Source: Mytilus galloprovincialis
Lineage: Eukaryota > Mollusca > Bivalvia > Mytilida > Mytilidae
Assembly (NCBI RefSeq): GCF_965363235.1
Contig: NC_134843.1
Coordinates: 94,707,795-94,771,794 of the forward strand
DNA length: 64,000 bases
Direction: 5' to 3'
In this document: one piece after another, positions 10,061-21,319 of the stretch
Layout of the letters: every line of letters begins with the position of its first letter
Numbering within the stretch: the first letter of the stretch is position 1
Made by a program: the position numbers and the translations under genes
Notes under the pieces: generated by a model
What the model was told of the DNA's origin: nothing
Seen by the model: only the letters and a program-made list of their open reading frames with translations
Database searches by the model: none

Positions 10061-12220
10061 CAGTCAGGGGACTTACTTATGGTGACTTGAGAAACACCGA
10101 TATCACTCAGATTACAATTCTACCTTGACAGGTAAGTTTGTATCTAGCCTATAAAATACTTATTTAGCCTTGAGAATTGAAAGGTCAGTTTATCCCATTC
10201 ATACAAAAGAAGTTGGTAAAATTGGCTTCATGCCATTTACCTTGTCCAAAATTAAGGTCATTTTATTGTTATTGTGATATTGTTAAAGTACAAAAGAACC
10301 CTATATTCTGACCAATGCTTAAACTTTGTGCATCTTGATTCAATTGTTCAAAATATGTTAATGTTGAAATTTAGGGGTTACTTTCGGCCTTTTTTTTACG
10401 TGTTAGTTTTCTTTTCAGATATAAAAAAACTATCGGCTTTATAGAAGTAGACTCTGCTTGCAGGTTCTCTTGTTTTTTGTTTACACCAAATTCTAAAGGA
10501 TTATAATTTAGTTGCAAAATATTCTAAACGAGAGCTGAATTTTTTTTTATCTTTTAATGTGAATTGAAGGTTAAATAATTATAATGTGAATTAGAATGAA
10601 GAAAACATCTTGGTCCCAAAAAAAATCATCAATCAGGATATGAAATTCCAAATATTAATTTATTATACTAAAATCAGTTCATATAGAATAAACTTTTTAA
10701 GATTTTATTGATTCCTTTTAAATTGAAATCTCAAGCCACTGTTTTGCAGGTTTAGATCATGCCCCAACAGAAAACCAATAAATATGACAGTACAATGTAC
10801 TCTAAGCACAAACACATAAGGTCAGTGTGAAATAGACATCTAGGGCAGGAGCAAACTGTCAGTTATACCAAACCAGTTTGACTAGATCTCTAGTTTAAAA
10901 CCAGTTTGACTAGATGTGTAGATTATAATGGTGTGGCCTATATTTTGACAAGGTAAATAACATGAGGACCTGGATGGGTTTTTTAATATCTGTATTCTTT
11001 AAAGTTTTAGGGCATTTTCTTTTAATAGCCTTGAAATAACTCTCATTCTGTAAAATTCTCATGAAAATGATTTTACTATTTAGTCTTTCTGTTACAAGAT
11101 TATTTATCAATTATGTTCATTGATCATGATTATATTATCAGTATGCCTTACAGTTACCTAAGTTACCTTTTTATTATGCACAGTTATTCCTTATACTTTT
11201 GCACTGCAGTAAATTATTCTCTATTCTTTATTTTGATGTCATTTTCTCTATTCTCTATTATTTTTTGTTGCTATTACATGTATTCTCTATTCTGTAAACC
11301 CCATTCTGACCCTCATAGGTAAACTTCTTTTGTATGCATGGGATAAACTGACCTTTCAATTCTCAAGGCTAAATAAGTATTTTATAGGCTAGATACAAAC
11401 TTACCTGTCAAGGTAGAATTGTAATCTGAGTGGTATTGGTGTTTCTCAAGTCACCATAAATAAGTGATTTTCTAAATCACTGATTCAAGTAACATTATTT
11501 CCATAAAGGTTGGAAGTTAGAGTTGTCTTTCTCTAATAATCACCTATTTAAGTAGTACAAATTAATCACTAGAAGAAGTGATTTAATTTTATTGTAGCTT
11601 TAAATATAGAATACTAATGATCCAGGGACTAATTATGTTTCTAAACTTATCAGAACCAACATCTGTGTTGTCTAGGATGACCAGGTCATTTCAGGTGATG
11701 ACCTTGTACTGAATCTAGGATAATGACATAAAAATCACTTGTTTAAGTATCAGACCTCAATTTCCTTCCCAAAAATCACTTCTTTAAGTATCATTCTTTT
11801 AATAACCCCCACTAATTTCAACACCCCCCGAACAGTGAAATTTTTATCGCGAACAGTAGAATTTTATTACATAATCTGAAAGATGAAACCCTGAACTTTA
11901 CAGGAAAAATACTCCCACTGCTGGGAAAAATCTTTTAAGAAAGTATCAGTTCATTATGTTAAGCCATTATTATAGCATTTTTTCAACTAAAATAGAATTT
12001 TCAGCTAAATGATAGCATCAAAGGCATAAACCTTGCTACTTAAAAGAAGCAAAAAGTTTAATTTTTTAAAAATTTTACTAATTAAAATTAAATATATTAT
12101 TTAAACCTATGTGTTTAAAATTTGGAAAAAACTACAAAATCCCAATTTGTGACAAAACCTCAAATTTGCTACTCAAATAAGTGATTTAAAAATCACTTAT
12201 TTGAGTAAGTCCCCTGACTG
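10061..12220. mobile_element. Complete non-autonomous DNA element, 2160 bp, CACAT duplications
   Basis: The left end CAGTCAGGGGACTTACT and right end AGTAAGTCCCCTGACTG are perfect 17-base inverse copies, and both ends are directly flanked by CACAT (10056-10060 and 12221-12225), a probable 5-bp target duplication. A second, longer inverted repeat pairs 10071-10214 with 11321-11465 at over 90 percent by eye. The right 750 bases outside that pair contain a repeated subterminal motif, AATCACTTNTTTAAGTA, near 11463, 11538, 11732, 11772 and 12180, some copies as back-to-back AGTGATT...AATCACT. There is no transposase frame, so it must be mobilised in trans. The 5-bp duplication with a CAG start would fit some hAT-like groups, but the superfamily is not settled. 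Confidence 0.85.
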
Positions 12221-12437
12221 CACATGTTAGAAAAATGTAGGTTATTGCATATTCTTCAGAGCTGTATCTTGAACTAATGAATTGAAAAAGAGGAGATGGA
12301 TATAGGTACTAAACATTTCTCTGTATTTTCAACATATCTAACAAACATGTGAGAAAAATTAGTTTTAGAATACGAAATATCTCTCTCATTCTGTAAACAG
12401 ATATTGTAGGATTGTTAAGGTATTTTGATTGTTTTAA

Positions 12438-12462
12438 CCCCCCCCCCCCCTTTTTTTTTTGT
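12438..12462. repeat. Homopolymer C/T tract
   Basis: A run of about 12 C followed by about 10 T. Length is prone to sequencing error and polymorphism. Confidence 0.85.
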
Positions 12463-12518
12463 AATATACACCACAAAAAACATTTAGTAAGGATAAAGAA
12501 CTAATAACGATAGTCCTA

Positions 12519-12826
12519 TAATGTAAGGCTTCAGTCACTCAGTTTCATTTACATTCAACATGTTTATTAGATTTTTTTTACTAACAATGTTGAACCCTTA
12601 TTTTTATGTCGAACCGTTGACCCGTTCAACATTAATAGTAAACAAAAATTTGATAAAAAATGTTGAATCTAAATGATATGAACCTCCAGGCTTATATTAA
12701 AGGACAATATATAAGACTTCTTAGATTCATATCATTTACATTCAACGGTTTTATCGGATTTTAAAAAAAAAAACTCCCATATAAAAATGTTAAATATAAG
12801 TGATATGAACCTCTGAAGTCTTATAT
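12519..12826. mobile_element. Two tandem miniature inverted-repeat elements
   Basis: Copy 1 (12519-12698) starts TAATGTAAGGCTTCAG and ends CCAGGCTTATATTA. Copy 2 (12709-12826) starts ATATAAGACTTC and ends GAAGTCTTATAT, a perfect 12-base inverse pair. Within both, 'CATTTACATTCAACA/GG' is inverted against a 'TGTTGAAT...GATATGAACCT' part, so each copy folds on itself. The loop of copy 1 is larger and contains further GTTGAACC/CGTTCAAC inversions. No coding capacity. Confidence 0.75.
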
Positions 12827-13688
12827 AATAGCACTATGGTAAAAAGAATAATTGAAATGCAGTTAATTGAGTGTTGGAGGCTATTTTAATCCACTTTAAG
12901 AGTGTATTATATAATGTTACAATGTAACAAACCTATCAAACACACCGTGAAAAATAACATTATCTCCCCTGGAAATGCTTAACAACAAGATACAAAAAGC
13001 TGCTACCTTTTTTTGCCCTATATCACATAATTATGAAAACACATTACATAGATAGGGAATACTGTGCTTGTGTACACGTTTGAATGTGTAGGTGGCACAC
13101 TCAGAACGATTGTCTCTAGATTTTTTTTTTAAATTGTCCCGGCCTTTCCGGGGTTCACGTAGCAACACGTTTCTTTCCTTTCCAGCTATTCCTGATTATG
13201 AATAAATTCAAAACATGCATATATTCCAAAGCAACAACTATTAAACAACTCACCTATACCATTGGTGATCGTCTAATTCCTAGGTGATTCCTTTAATGGT
13301 ACCTTTCTTGACAACACCCATCGTTGTAGCGTCTACCATTGGAGGTAGCGAAATTACATGATTTGACAGGAGAGGGAAATAAACAAGGGGAGCAATTTTA
13401 TCGAACTGCATTCTGGACTGGACAGCAATGCTCCTTTTGCTCAATCATACAGTGTTTATATATCCCAACTTGTTTGTTATGCCATTGTGTTCAGTTATGT
13501 CATACATTTTGTACATTTTAATGAATCTAATCAATGCATCACTGGAAAATTATTAAGAATTGTAGATGAAGAGAATTCGTTACCATAAATTACTTCAAAC
13601 TTTCCCTAAATTCTTTCATAGACAAATGATAGATACAAAGATTTGATCAGTAAATTAAGCTGTACCTGTACAAAATACTTAGTTGTAC
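12827..13688. other. Unassigned sequence upstream of FAM210A
   Basis: Somewhat less AT-rich between 13130 and 13450. A missing 5' exon and promoter of the FAM210A gene could lie here or further left, but I could not identify a mitochondrial-presequence exon with a matching phase-1 donor. The 60-codon frame at 13339-13521 is not convincing. Confidence 0.3.
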
Positions 13689-13745
13689 GGTAACACATGT
13701 ATAATGGAATTTTATACGGTAATACATGTATAATGGAATTTTATA
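13686..13745. repeat. Two-copy tandem repeat, about 29-bp unit
   Basis: Adjacent copies of ACGGTAAYACATGTATAATG followed by GAATTTTAT. A simple local duplication directly before a family E repeat. Confidence 0.7.
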
Positions 13746-13988
13746 CAACTGTCATGCAAGTTAGAGGTTTAGCTAGCTATAAAATCAGGTTAAATCTACC
13801 TTTTTCTACATAAGAAAATGCCTGTACCAAGTCAGGACTATGACAGTTGCTGTCCAATTATTTGATGTGTTTGAGCTTTTGATTTTGCCATTTGATATGC
13901 TTGATTATATATATAATTACGGACTTCCTGTTTTGAATTTTCCTCGGCAATGCTCGGAGTTCAGTATTTTTGTGATTTTAGTTTTATT
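13746..13988 (+). repeat. Interspersed repeat family E, copy 1
   Basis: Head part: AACTGTCATGCAAGTTAGAG, AAAATCAGGTT, TGCCTGTACCAAGTCAGGA, TATGACAGTTG. Tail part: GTTTGAGCTTTTGATTTTGCC, GGACTT, 'TTTGAATTTTCCTCGG', 'TCAGTATTTTTGTGATTTTA' (each split by small changes). The best-matching copy is 40754-40955; tails only are at 28204 and 55256, and an inverse copy at 53877. The head is shared with family D, whose tail is different. Confidence 0.8.
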
Positions 13989-14281
13989 TGTACTTAAAGC
14001 ACGGAAATCACTATGTGTCAGATCCATGTAAGCTCATTGAACCTTCAAACAAACTTATAAGTTAAGGTAAATTACCAATGTTGTAATTAGATCTTTGAAT
14101 ATACAATGATATACATGTAGTTTACTTTGGAAAAAAAACCTTTTTGTTATTGGCAAATTAAAAAATAACTAAACTTGCATCCTTTTCAACATTTGTTCAA
14201 ATGGGATGTACAAATACACATCCATGTTTATTTTCTATATGAAAATGTATGATCATGATGATATGCATTTTATATTTTCAG

Positions 14282-15847
14282 ATACATGTAACACAGTAAA
14301 AAGCTCCAGTCTTTCAGTGACCGGTGGTCAGCAATACTCTCAAATATATCCATGTTCAACTATTTATCAATCATTTTCAACTAGTGCTGCTGACTATCAG
14401 AAAGATAAACCAAACGACAAGGAAACAGCAGAAAGTGAAATCACAGACAAAACAGAAAGTTCAGATAGTGTTGAACAAAATTTATCAATATTTCAAAGAT
14501 TTAAAAAAGCATACAAGGAACATGGAAAAGTTCTTATTGGAGTTCACCTGGTTACGTCAACTTTCTGGTTTGGCTCCTTTTATTATTTGGCATTAAGGTA
14601 TGGACAAATGAAATATACATATAGTTAAAATTTAATTATTGTGTAATCAAAATCATGAATACTTATTCAATGTACTAAGATTTGCTGTAGAAATTAATAT
14701 AGAATTCCTTAGACATAGATATTCTGTTTACCTCAATTTTTTTAATATACATGTGTTTCCAAACAATAGCATTTTCATATATCATTACAGATGTAAGGAC
14801 GTCCAGATATTTGTTTATTTTGGTGGTTTGATAAAATAAAAGTTGTGTCCCCTTCCACAAATTTATATAATATCTCAGTAATTGTATCATGTACTGTATA
14901 GATGTTCATGCAAAAATTATTTCTAATTGGATAAAAAGATTATGATCAAAATAAATAATACATTGAAATTATTGTGTCAAGACTCTTAAAACTCTTGAGT
15001 CAATCTTTAATCTGAATCAATTTTTTAAAGAATTGCTGTGTTCCATGTTGTCATCAGTGTGTCCTTAGAGGATTGATGTATTGCAATCACCTGTTTGTCT
15101 AACAAATATAATTTCATCCAACTTTTCTCAGTAACCATTGAATGCAAAATTTTTCTTCTCTAGTAGGCAGCTTGACAGTGATATAATGTTTGAGCACTTT
15201 TTAGACCTCCCAGACACCTATGCATGTTTTCAGATAATTTGAATAACAAGTTTACATATGCTCAACCAAACTATATAAAAATAAGGAGATGTGGTATGAT
15301 TGCCAATGAGACAACTATCCTCCCAAGTTCAAATGAAGTGGATGTAAGTAATTATAGGTCCTTTAACAATGAGAAGGAAAACATCCTTATTGTAGACTTT
15401 AAAAGGTCCTGACATGAAAAATAAGAAACCATTCAATTGAGTAAAGTAATGGCCTTATTAATGTGCCTGCATTCTTGTTGTTTTCCTATTTAAAAATATT
15501 TACTTCACACTTTCTCTGTTTATTTCAGTGGTATTGATGTGGTACCATTGTTGGAAAGAATGGGAGCTGGAGAAACCATAATGAAGCCTTTTAAATCATC
15601 ACATGCTGGAGAAATAGCTGTGGCATATTTATTATACAAGTTGGCTACACCTGCCAGATATACTGTAACTCTTGCTGGAACTAATTTTACAATCAAATAT
15701 CTGCAGAAATCTGGAAAAATGGTCAAACCAGCAGAAAGAGAAAGCTTTAAGGAAATTTACAAAGATGGCAAACAGGAATTGAAAGAAAAGCGAAAAGAAA
15801 TTGATACTAAGATTAAAACAAGAACTCAGAAATATTCAAAAAAGTGA
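14282..15847 (+). CDS. FAM210A orthologue, DUF1279 mitochondrial membrane protein (5' partial)
   Basis: Two exons are visible: 14282-14597 (after TATATTTTCAG, phase 1; donor AAG|GTATGG) and 15529-15847 (after TTATTTCAG, ending AAGTGA). Together they give 210 residues. Residues 1-65 are low-complexity and charged, as expected of the exposed part after a presequence. Residues about 69-165 are the DUF1279 domain: FQRFKKAYKEHGKVL, a hydrophobic segment 82-104 (GVHLVTSTFWFGSFYYLAL), then TPARYTVTLAG and IKYLQKSGK. Residues 170-210 are Lys/Glu-rich and probably a coiled coil. The wording of the motifs fits FAM210A rather than FAM210B. In vertebrates FAM210A sits in the mitochondrial inner membrane and supports mitochondrial translation; that role here is by homology. 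The start codon and presequence must lie on an unseen upstream exon. Confidence 0.9.
15284..15420 (+). repeat. Interspersed repeat family B, in the FAM210A intron
   Basis: Begins AAGGAGATGTGGTATGATTG, then CCAATGAGACAACTATCC, then ATTATAGGTC and 'TTTAACAATGAGAAGG'. Same phrases occur at 20331, 31568, 43265 and 48650 on this strand and inverted near 17029 and 36139. It lies wholly within the intron (14598-15528). A 62-codon frame spanning it is spurious. Confidence 0.75.
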
Positions 15848-16924
15848 CATCATTGAATTAGTGACTTCTAATACATATTTGTTTATTCATAATAATATGC
15901 CAATTAAGTCCACTTGGTGTATGTGATAGCATATTTATTTATTGTATCAATATATTTAAGGAAACAGAGTTTCTAATCTAATATTAAAATGAAATATTCC
16001 ATTTGTTTGTTGGATGTTGAGATGAAGAAGTAGCATTATAAATACCTTAAGAATTGTACCAATTTTATATTTGTCAATGTTTGTAGCTCATGTCAGTATT
16101 ATGTCATTTACACATCTTTATAATTTCAAGTGGTATATAAATAAATATCTTCCTATCATTATAGGTTTTTATATTTGTACGTCTCAGTAGTCAGTCCTGA
16201 AGTATCAATATGATTTATATTTAACAATCCTGAAATTGTCCATTGTCCATTTTTTAATTTAGAAATGATTAAGAAACTAATGTTTTGTAAATTTCCTTAG
16301 GCAAAGTTGACTTTAATGATTTTGACTTAAATTATATTGTCCTTTTTGGTTTAGGTTAAACATATTTTATTGCTCAAAATGACAAATGGATCAGACACAA
16401 TATAGCTCTTCAACTGTTAAGCTTCTAATAGCTTATTGGCTTAATATTGAGTGTTCCTTATGGAGGTAAATTCAGAAAACTGTTTCTGATGCATGAAATA
16501 TATAAAGTTTTGTTTTCATTATTGTATAAAAAGAAAAAGGTCATAGTATCACATATTTTTGATTATTTTCAAATGTTTATTAAAACACACTAATCATGCT
16601 AATGCTTACTAACAAATAGAACAGAAATTGATTGACAGATTTCAGTGCCATATTGATCAAAGTTGGTGGTAGTCATTTTATGACCAATAGACTCAATCTG
16701 AATTGAATTTATACAGGACTAATAGTATGTGAGAAGCTTAATTCACCGATTGAAATGGTTGTATTATTTAAATCATGGTAATAATTTTGTAATGTGCTGT
16801 TGACAAAGATATATATTATTTGTGCTCTGTTTATTGTGTGATTCTGCTTGTTTGTATGACTTCTGTAGATCTAGTATAAATAAAATGTTATTCAGTGTCA
16901 ACTTTCTTATTACATATTAATAAA
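15848..16924 (+). other. Probable 3' untranslated region of FAM210A with poly(A) signals
   Basis: After the stop the sequence is AT-rich without repeats that I recognise until about 17029. AATAAA hexamers are at 16140-16145, 16879-16884 and 16919-16924, so the message could end about 300 or about 1050 bases after the stop. Which site is used cannot be read from sequence. Confidence 0.45.
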
Positions 16925-17028
16925 AGTGGGTGTTGTCTAGATATTAGGGAGGCAGCTTTCTTTTTGTTCTGTACACTTTTCTACTTTTTTTCATTCATAC
17001 CAAAACAATGCTTATTTATTCCAACACA

Positions 17029-17096
17029 TATGAACCTTGGTGGATAGTTGTCTCATTAGCATTCATACCACATCTCCTTATTTTTTTATATTCAAA
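17029..17096 (-). repeat. Interspersed repeat family B, inverse fragment
   Basis: Reads GGTGGATAGTTGTCTCATTA, GCATTCATACCACATCTCC on the plus strand, the complement of the family B opening. Short fragment only. Confidence 0.65.
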
Positions 17097-17539
17097 TCAG
17101 TGTTACAGATGTTTTAAGTAATTGCAATTGAAATGCCCTCTAAATCTTTGAGTTCCTCATTTGTTTCATTTCTAGGAAATGCATATCTTCTCCTGTTGTG
17201 TATGTATTCTTTTTGAATTGTAATTGAAATGGTCAGCCGGATTCATAATATTAAACATCAAATTATTTACAATTTAAGAGGATTACAAGTAAAAAAATAA
17301 CTACCGGTTGATGGCAGTGATAAACTACAAGATATGTTTTTTATTTTTTTCCTACAAATTTGTAGGACTTGTTGTCTAAACGGATATTGGTTGTTTTTTT
17401 TGCAGCGGAATTGTCTTTCATTCGGCCAAAACACTTTTAAGTGTAGGTGTGAACGATAGTCAAATATCCATCATTAGTCCAACAGACCATTTATCAAACA
17501 ATCTAGTATCTGTACAACAATCCTTTCCCAATGAGTCGC

Positions 17540-17900
17540 AATAAGTATATCTTTCCTTTATCTCAAATTCTGTGGGATAGGTGCGTTCAACAGTCACGAA
17601 TTTTTGAATTATATAGTGAAAGAGCATCATCTATATATCGAAAAGTAAAGTTCAAGGATACTGCTTACTCTTTTTATGTCTTCCTAAGAAGTTCCAGTAT
17701 GAAGTCACCGTCCTATGAATAAGAGAATTAGTCGTCATGAAGAGGGACAGAGTTTGTTCCCATGCGTATACGGATCGTTAGTTGAAAAAAACCTTCCTAA
17801 AGGCGTATAAAATATGTTGTCAATCAAGAAATCTTGATAATTTCAGTTTCAGAGAATTTGTTTGTTTGAACTAGAGTGATCCTTTACAAAGTAGGATTTA
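17540..17900. repeat. Dispersed repeat family R, copy 1
   Basis: Matches 31740-32060 in the same direction with interruptions: CTATATATCGAAAAGTAAAG against CTATATAGCCGAAGTTAATG, then 'GATACTGCT...TCTTTTTA', 'AAGTTCCAGTATGAAGTC' against a GCTCTTGTATGACGGC variant, and GTTGTCAATCAAGAAAT with 'TCAGTTTCAGA'. The short plus-strand frame 17531-17722 is in this repeat. It could be a piece of a retroelement coding region, but I cannot show which. Confidence 0.5.
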
Positions 17901-17983
17901 TTAGCCCTCCCTAACACGATATCCATGTTGGAAATTGATTTGTGTCTGCCAAACCAGGACCAATTCTTTCATTTTGTCCTTTA

Positions 17984-19462
17984 GGGGACGACCATTTGAT
18001 ATTCGAGGGGGGGGGGGGGGGCAAAGAATGATGTTAAAGATAAATAACTCAGCCTTGATAATCACAAAAAAAATGGTTTGTTCTGTGGTAGTTTGAAAAT
18101 AAATTGCCTGACTTTCAATGTATTGAATACAAATAATAGTTATCAAAAGTACCAGGATTATAATTTAGTACGCCAGACGCGCGTTTCGTCTACATGAGAC
18201 TCATCAGTGAAGCTCATATCAAAATATTTATAAAGCCAAACAAGTACAAAGTTGAAGAGCATTGAGGATCCAAAATTACAAAAAGTTGTGCCAAATACGA
18301 CTAAGGTAATCTATGCCTGGGATAAGAAAATCCTTAGAACACAGCAGGTCTAAGTATGAGATGGCACAAGATTCTTCATAACTTCATCTTATGAAAAACA
18401 CTGGGAAACACTTACAGATTTTTTAATAATGAAAGTATAAATATTTAAATATACTTGAAATGTCTGAAAATTGGTTTCATTTAACTTGAGATATATTGTC
18501 CCAGGAAACCTTACCTCACTTTTATTTTAACAGGGTCGTAACTACATTGAGGCAAATGCCTCATGTAGTGAATTTCAAAACCAAACGCCTGTCTCCATAT
18601 CAAATTGTGTTCAGGCGAGTGCCTTGCAAGAAGCAAGTTCTGTTTTCCCTTTGACTTTTCGGGATCAGTGTTTCTTATTTATTTGTCTTTTGTTCGTTGG
18701 TTGCCCTTCTGTATTCTGTTAGTGTTGCGTTCCTTTTGTAATCAAGTAATTTTGTTATGAATTTGTTAATGAGTTTATAAAAAAAAACAGCAGCCACAGA
18801 CTTAACTATGTGAATTCCATTTTTGTTTTATCATGCACATTGGGTTTTTGATGTTGTCCCTAGAAACTTGAGTCTTACACTGAATTTATACATTTAGCTT
18901 TGAGACCAAAATATTGTCAAAAAATTATTAGAACAAAACTTGCATTTTCAGATTATGAAAGGGTCTTCGGGACACCCAGAAAGCAAGATTTTGCATCATT
19001 TGTTCTATAGCTTCTTGGGCCTTCAGTGGCTCCAAAACCCTTCCAAAATAAAATCCCTCTCTTTGCTCGGCGAAATATGTTTGCCAATACATTTAAAAGA
19101 GGCTAGTTACAACAAATTTAAAAACTATGTATGTATGCAATACATATATATGAAGTTGGGAATATAAAAGATTCATTTCTGCAGAGGATGAGGATTAATT
19201 CTGATTAGATGGTAATTAATGACTTGACTATACATGTATTATTTATAATAAACAAATCATTTTAAAATTGTATGTTTTAGAATATCATAAATATATAGCT
19301 GTGAAAATAAATAATCAGTCCCTTGCTTTAATGAAAATGAAAAATCTTGCTTCAATAGAGCAGAAAATGAATAATCTGTCTTCTTAGTTTACAAAAATGA
19401 ATAACCGATTAAAAACAAATCCTCCTGAACCCCCACCCCCAGAATATCAAATGGTCGTCCCC
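17984..19462. mobile_element. Harbinger-like non-autonomous DNA element with TTA duplications
   Basis: Left end GGGGACGACCATTTGATATT and right end AATATCAAATGGTCGTCCCC are perfect 20-base inverse copies, followed inward by G-runs (about 14 G near 18009) and C-runs (CCCCCACCCCC near 19430). TTA flanks each side (17981-17983 and 19463-19465). A 3-base TTA duplication with G-starting ends is the usual mark of PIF/Harbinger elements. No transposase frame is present. A family A repeat is nested at 18137-18345, and a second unit starting CAGGGTCGTAACTACATTG near 18531, with a 13-base hairpin GAGGCA/TGCCTC, may be another insertion. Confidence 0.8.
18137..18345 (+). repeat. Interspersed repeat family A, nested copy
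   Basis: Starts AGTTATCAAAAGTACCAGGA, then 'ACGCCAGACGCGCGTTTCGT', ATGAGACTCATCAGTGA, 'ACAAAGTTGAAGAGCATTGAG', ending in a GGTAATCTATGCC part (phrases abbreviated). The GC-rich core is typical of a mussel repeat I recognise. Other copies: plus at 20497 and 26631; minus at 25198 (fragment), 28588, 29344, 38367 and 38668. Confidence 0.8.
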
Positions 19463-19632
19463 TTAGTTTGGAATGGCGGATACTTGTGTAGAAAATTCAA
19501 ATGTTTTAATAATATTGCAAGATTAAAGTGTCTAAGATTGTATGCACTCTTAAAGAAAGATCTTTAGAATTATTCAATATCCAAACTGACTCACGCCCGC
19601 AATAAAATTAAAGCACATATATAATTTAAATG

Positions 19633-19890
19633 AAGGCAACAGAAGTATACCGATGTTCAAAAGTCAATAATTGATTGAAAGAAAACAAATACGGGTTATA
19701 AACTAAAGCCGAAGTAAACACACTTGTAAGAGGAACAGTAATGTGCAACAAAACTAAACGTCAGCATACATAGAAAACGAACTATCTGATAACAACTGCC
19801 ACATTCCTGATTTGGTACAGGACATGTAAAAGACAAATGGTAAGTTGAACCTGGTGTAATGGCTAACTAAACCTCCCGCTTTATGATAAT
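19633..19890 (-). repeat. Interspersed repeat family D, inverse copy
   Basis: Plus-strand reading AAGGCAACAGAAGTATACCG ... 'GTGCAACAAAACTAAACG' ... ACGAACTATCTGATAACAAC ... TTCCTGATTTGGTACAGGAC ... ACTAAACCTCCCGC. Read on the minus strand it begins with the head it shares with family E and ends GCGGTATACTACTGTTGCC-like. Other D copies: 24901 and 36575 (plus), 30968 and 54838 (minus). Confidence 0.75.
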
Positions 19891-20314
19891 GTTAAAAAAA
19901 CGCTTAAATTACACCCACTGCGTGACAAAATACATCACATACACACGCAATGACATTTATCACAGAGAAACGCACACACTAATAATATAATAGTCCACAC
20001 AACATGCAAGTTTCTTTCATCTAGTATTTAAAAGTTTTACTTTTCTACCCGGAACAAAAGTATTCCCCATACAAAATTTAAGGACAATTGAAAGTATTGA
20101 CTCCGCTTTGTTTAGAAAACGGATAGCCTGTTAATCAGTAATAAATCATTCTGATTTAAATAAACCAATAATTTTCAGGATGCTAGATTTTCGATTGACA
20201 ACTTTAAATTAAGATCTGGGGACGTGTTTTTCAATCAACAATTGTCATTTCCATGGGAAACAACTGTCCTCTTGTCACTAACTATTTGGTGACTTTGTTT
20301 AATGTACTCATAAC

Positions 20315-20420
20315 AGACAGAAGATTTGGTATTATTGTCAATGAGACAACTCTCCATCAGAGACCAAATCATGACATAGACTCTCGATAAACTTTGTTTG
20401 ACTGTCTTCTCATTTACATA
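20315..20420 (+). repeat. Interspersed repeat family B copy
   Basis: AGAAGATTTGGTATTATTGT, CAATGAGACAACTCTCCATC, AGAGACCAAATCATGACATAG. A diverged family B opening. Confidence 0.7.
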
Positions 20421-20496
20421 TAAAACATATTAAATGCCTGCTGGATGAAAAGTTTGAAGCCCATACGTCAATCAGTTTATCAAATTACACTCACCA

Positions 20497-20640
20497 TAGG
20501 TACCAGGATTGACATTTATATTTGCGCCAGCTGTCTACAAAAGACTCGTTAGTGACGCTTGAGTAAAAAAAATGTTAAACAAAAGGCAAAATAAAGAACG
20601 AGGTTGAAGAGCATTGCCGAGGTAATCTATGAGCCACCGC
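20497..20640 (+). repeat. Interspersed repeat family A copy, core diverged
   Basis: GGTACCAGGATTGACATT, TTTGCGCCAGCTGTCTACAA, AAGACTCGTTAGTGACGCTT, GAGGTTGAAGAGCATTGCC, GAGGTAATCTATGAGCC. The core has lost most CpG compared with 18137. Confidence 0.75.
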
Positions 20641-21319
20641 TTTTAGTTTTTCATTGTTCTGTTCAGGATATAAATAAAACGTGATAATAATGTGCTTTAA
20701 TTTGCAAAATATGTTTTGGAGAAAGAAGAAATTTTCTGCTACTGCTGTTTGAAGACAGAAATTGTTACTGTAGCCTGATGGCAGGGAACTATTGCCGCTT
20801 GAGGACGGGACATTGCTGTCGCCGCTTCTTATTGTGATTTATTTTTGATTATGTTTGTTTTTTTAATTAAGTGTTGGTGTCGAACAGCAGTTATAAGATG
20901 TGATGATATAAATGAAGGTGACAACGCCTTCTTCCATTACTTTTTTCTTAGTTACATCATTTAATTTTCTGGTAATTATTTAAATGTTGTGCGTTCATTC
21001 ATTCTGAAACTTTATCAATCATTTATGGTTTTATTTGATTCAAATTCCTGTATCTAATCATTTGTAGTTCGGAATACCGTATGCAATATCTTATTATACT
21101 TTTAAAGATTTTAAAAAAGATTTTATAACAAAATGTTGCGAAGTATTTTGTTCTGCTCCTAATCTTTTTCGATATTGTCCAGTCTACTCCCGATGTTTTG
21201 TTTGCTTCTTCAGCTTTTCTGTTATTTTTCGACTTGCGCCAGGATGTGTTTTGAGTAGGTCTAGAATTTTATATTTGTATGCCATTTCATTCACGTATAC
21301 CAAATATTAAAATGGTAAT

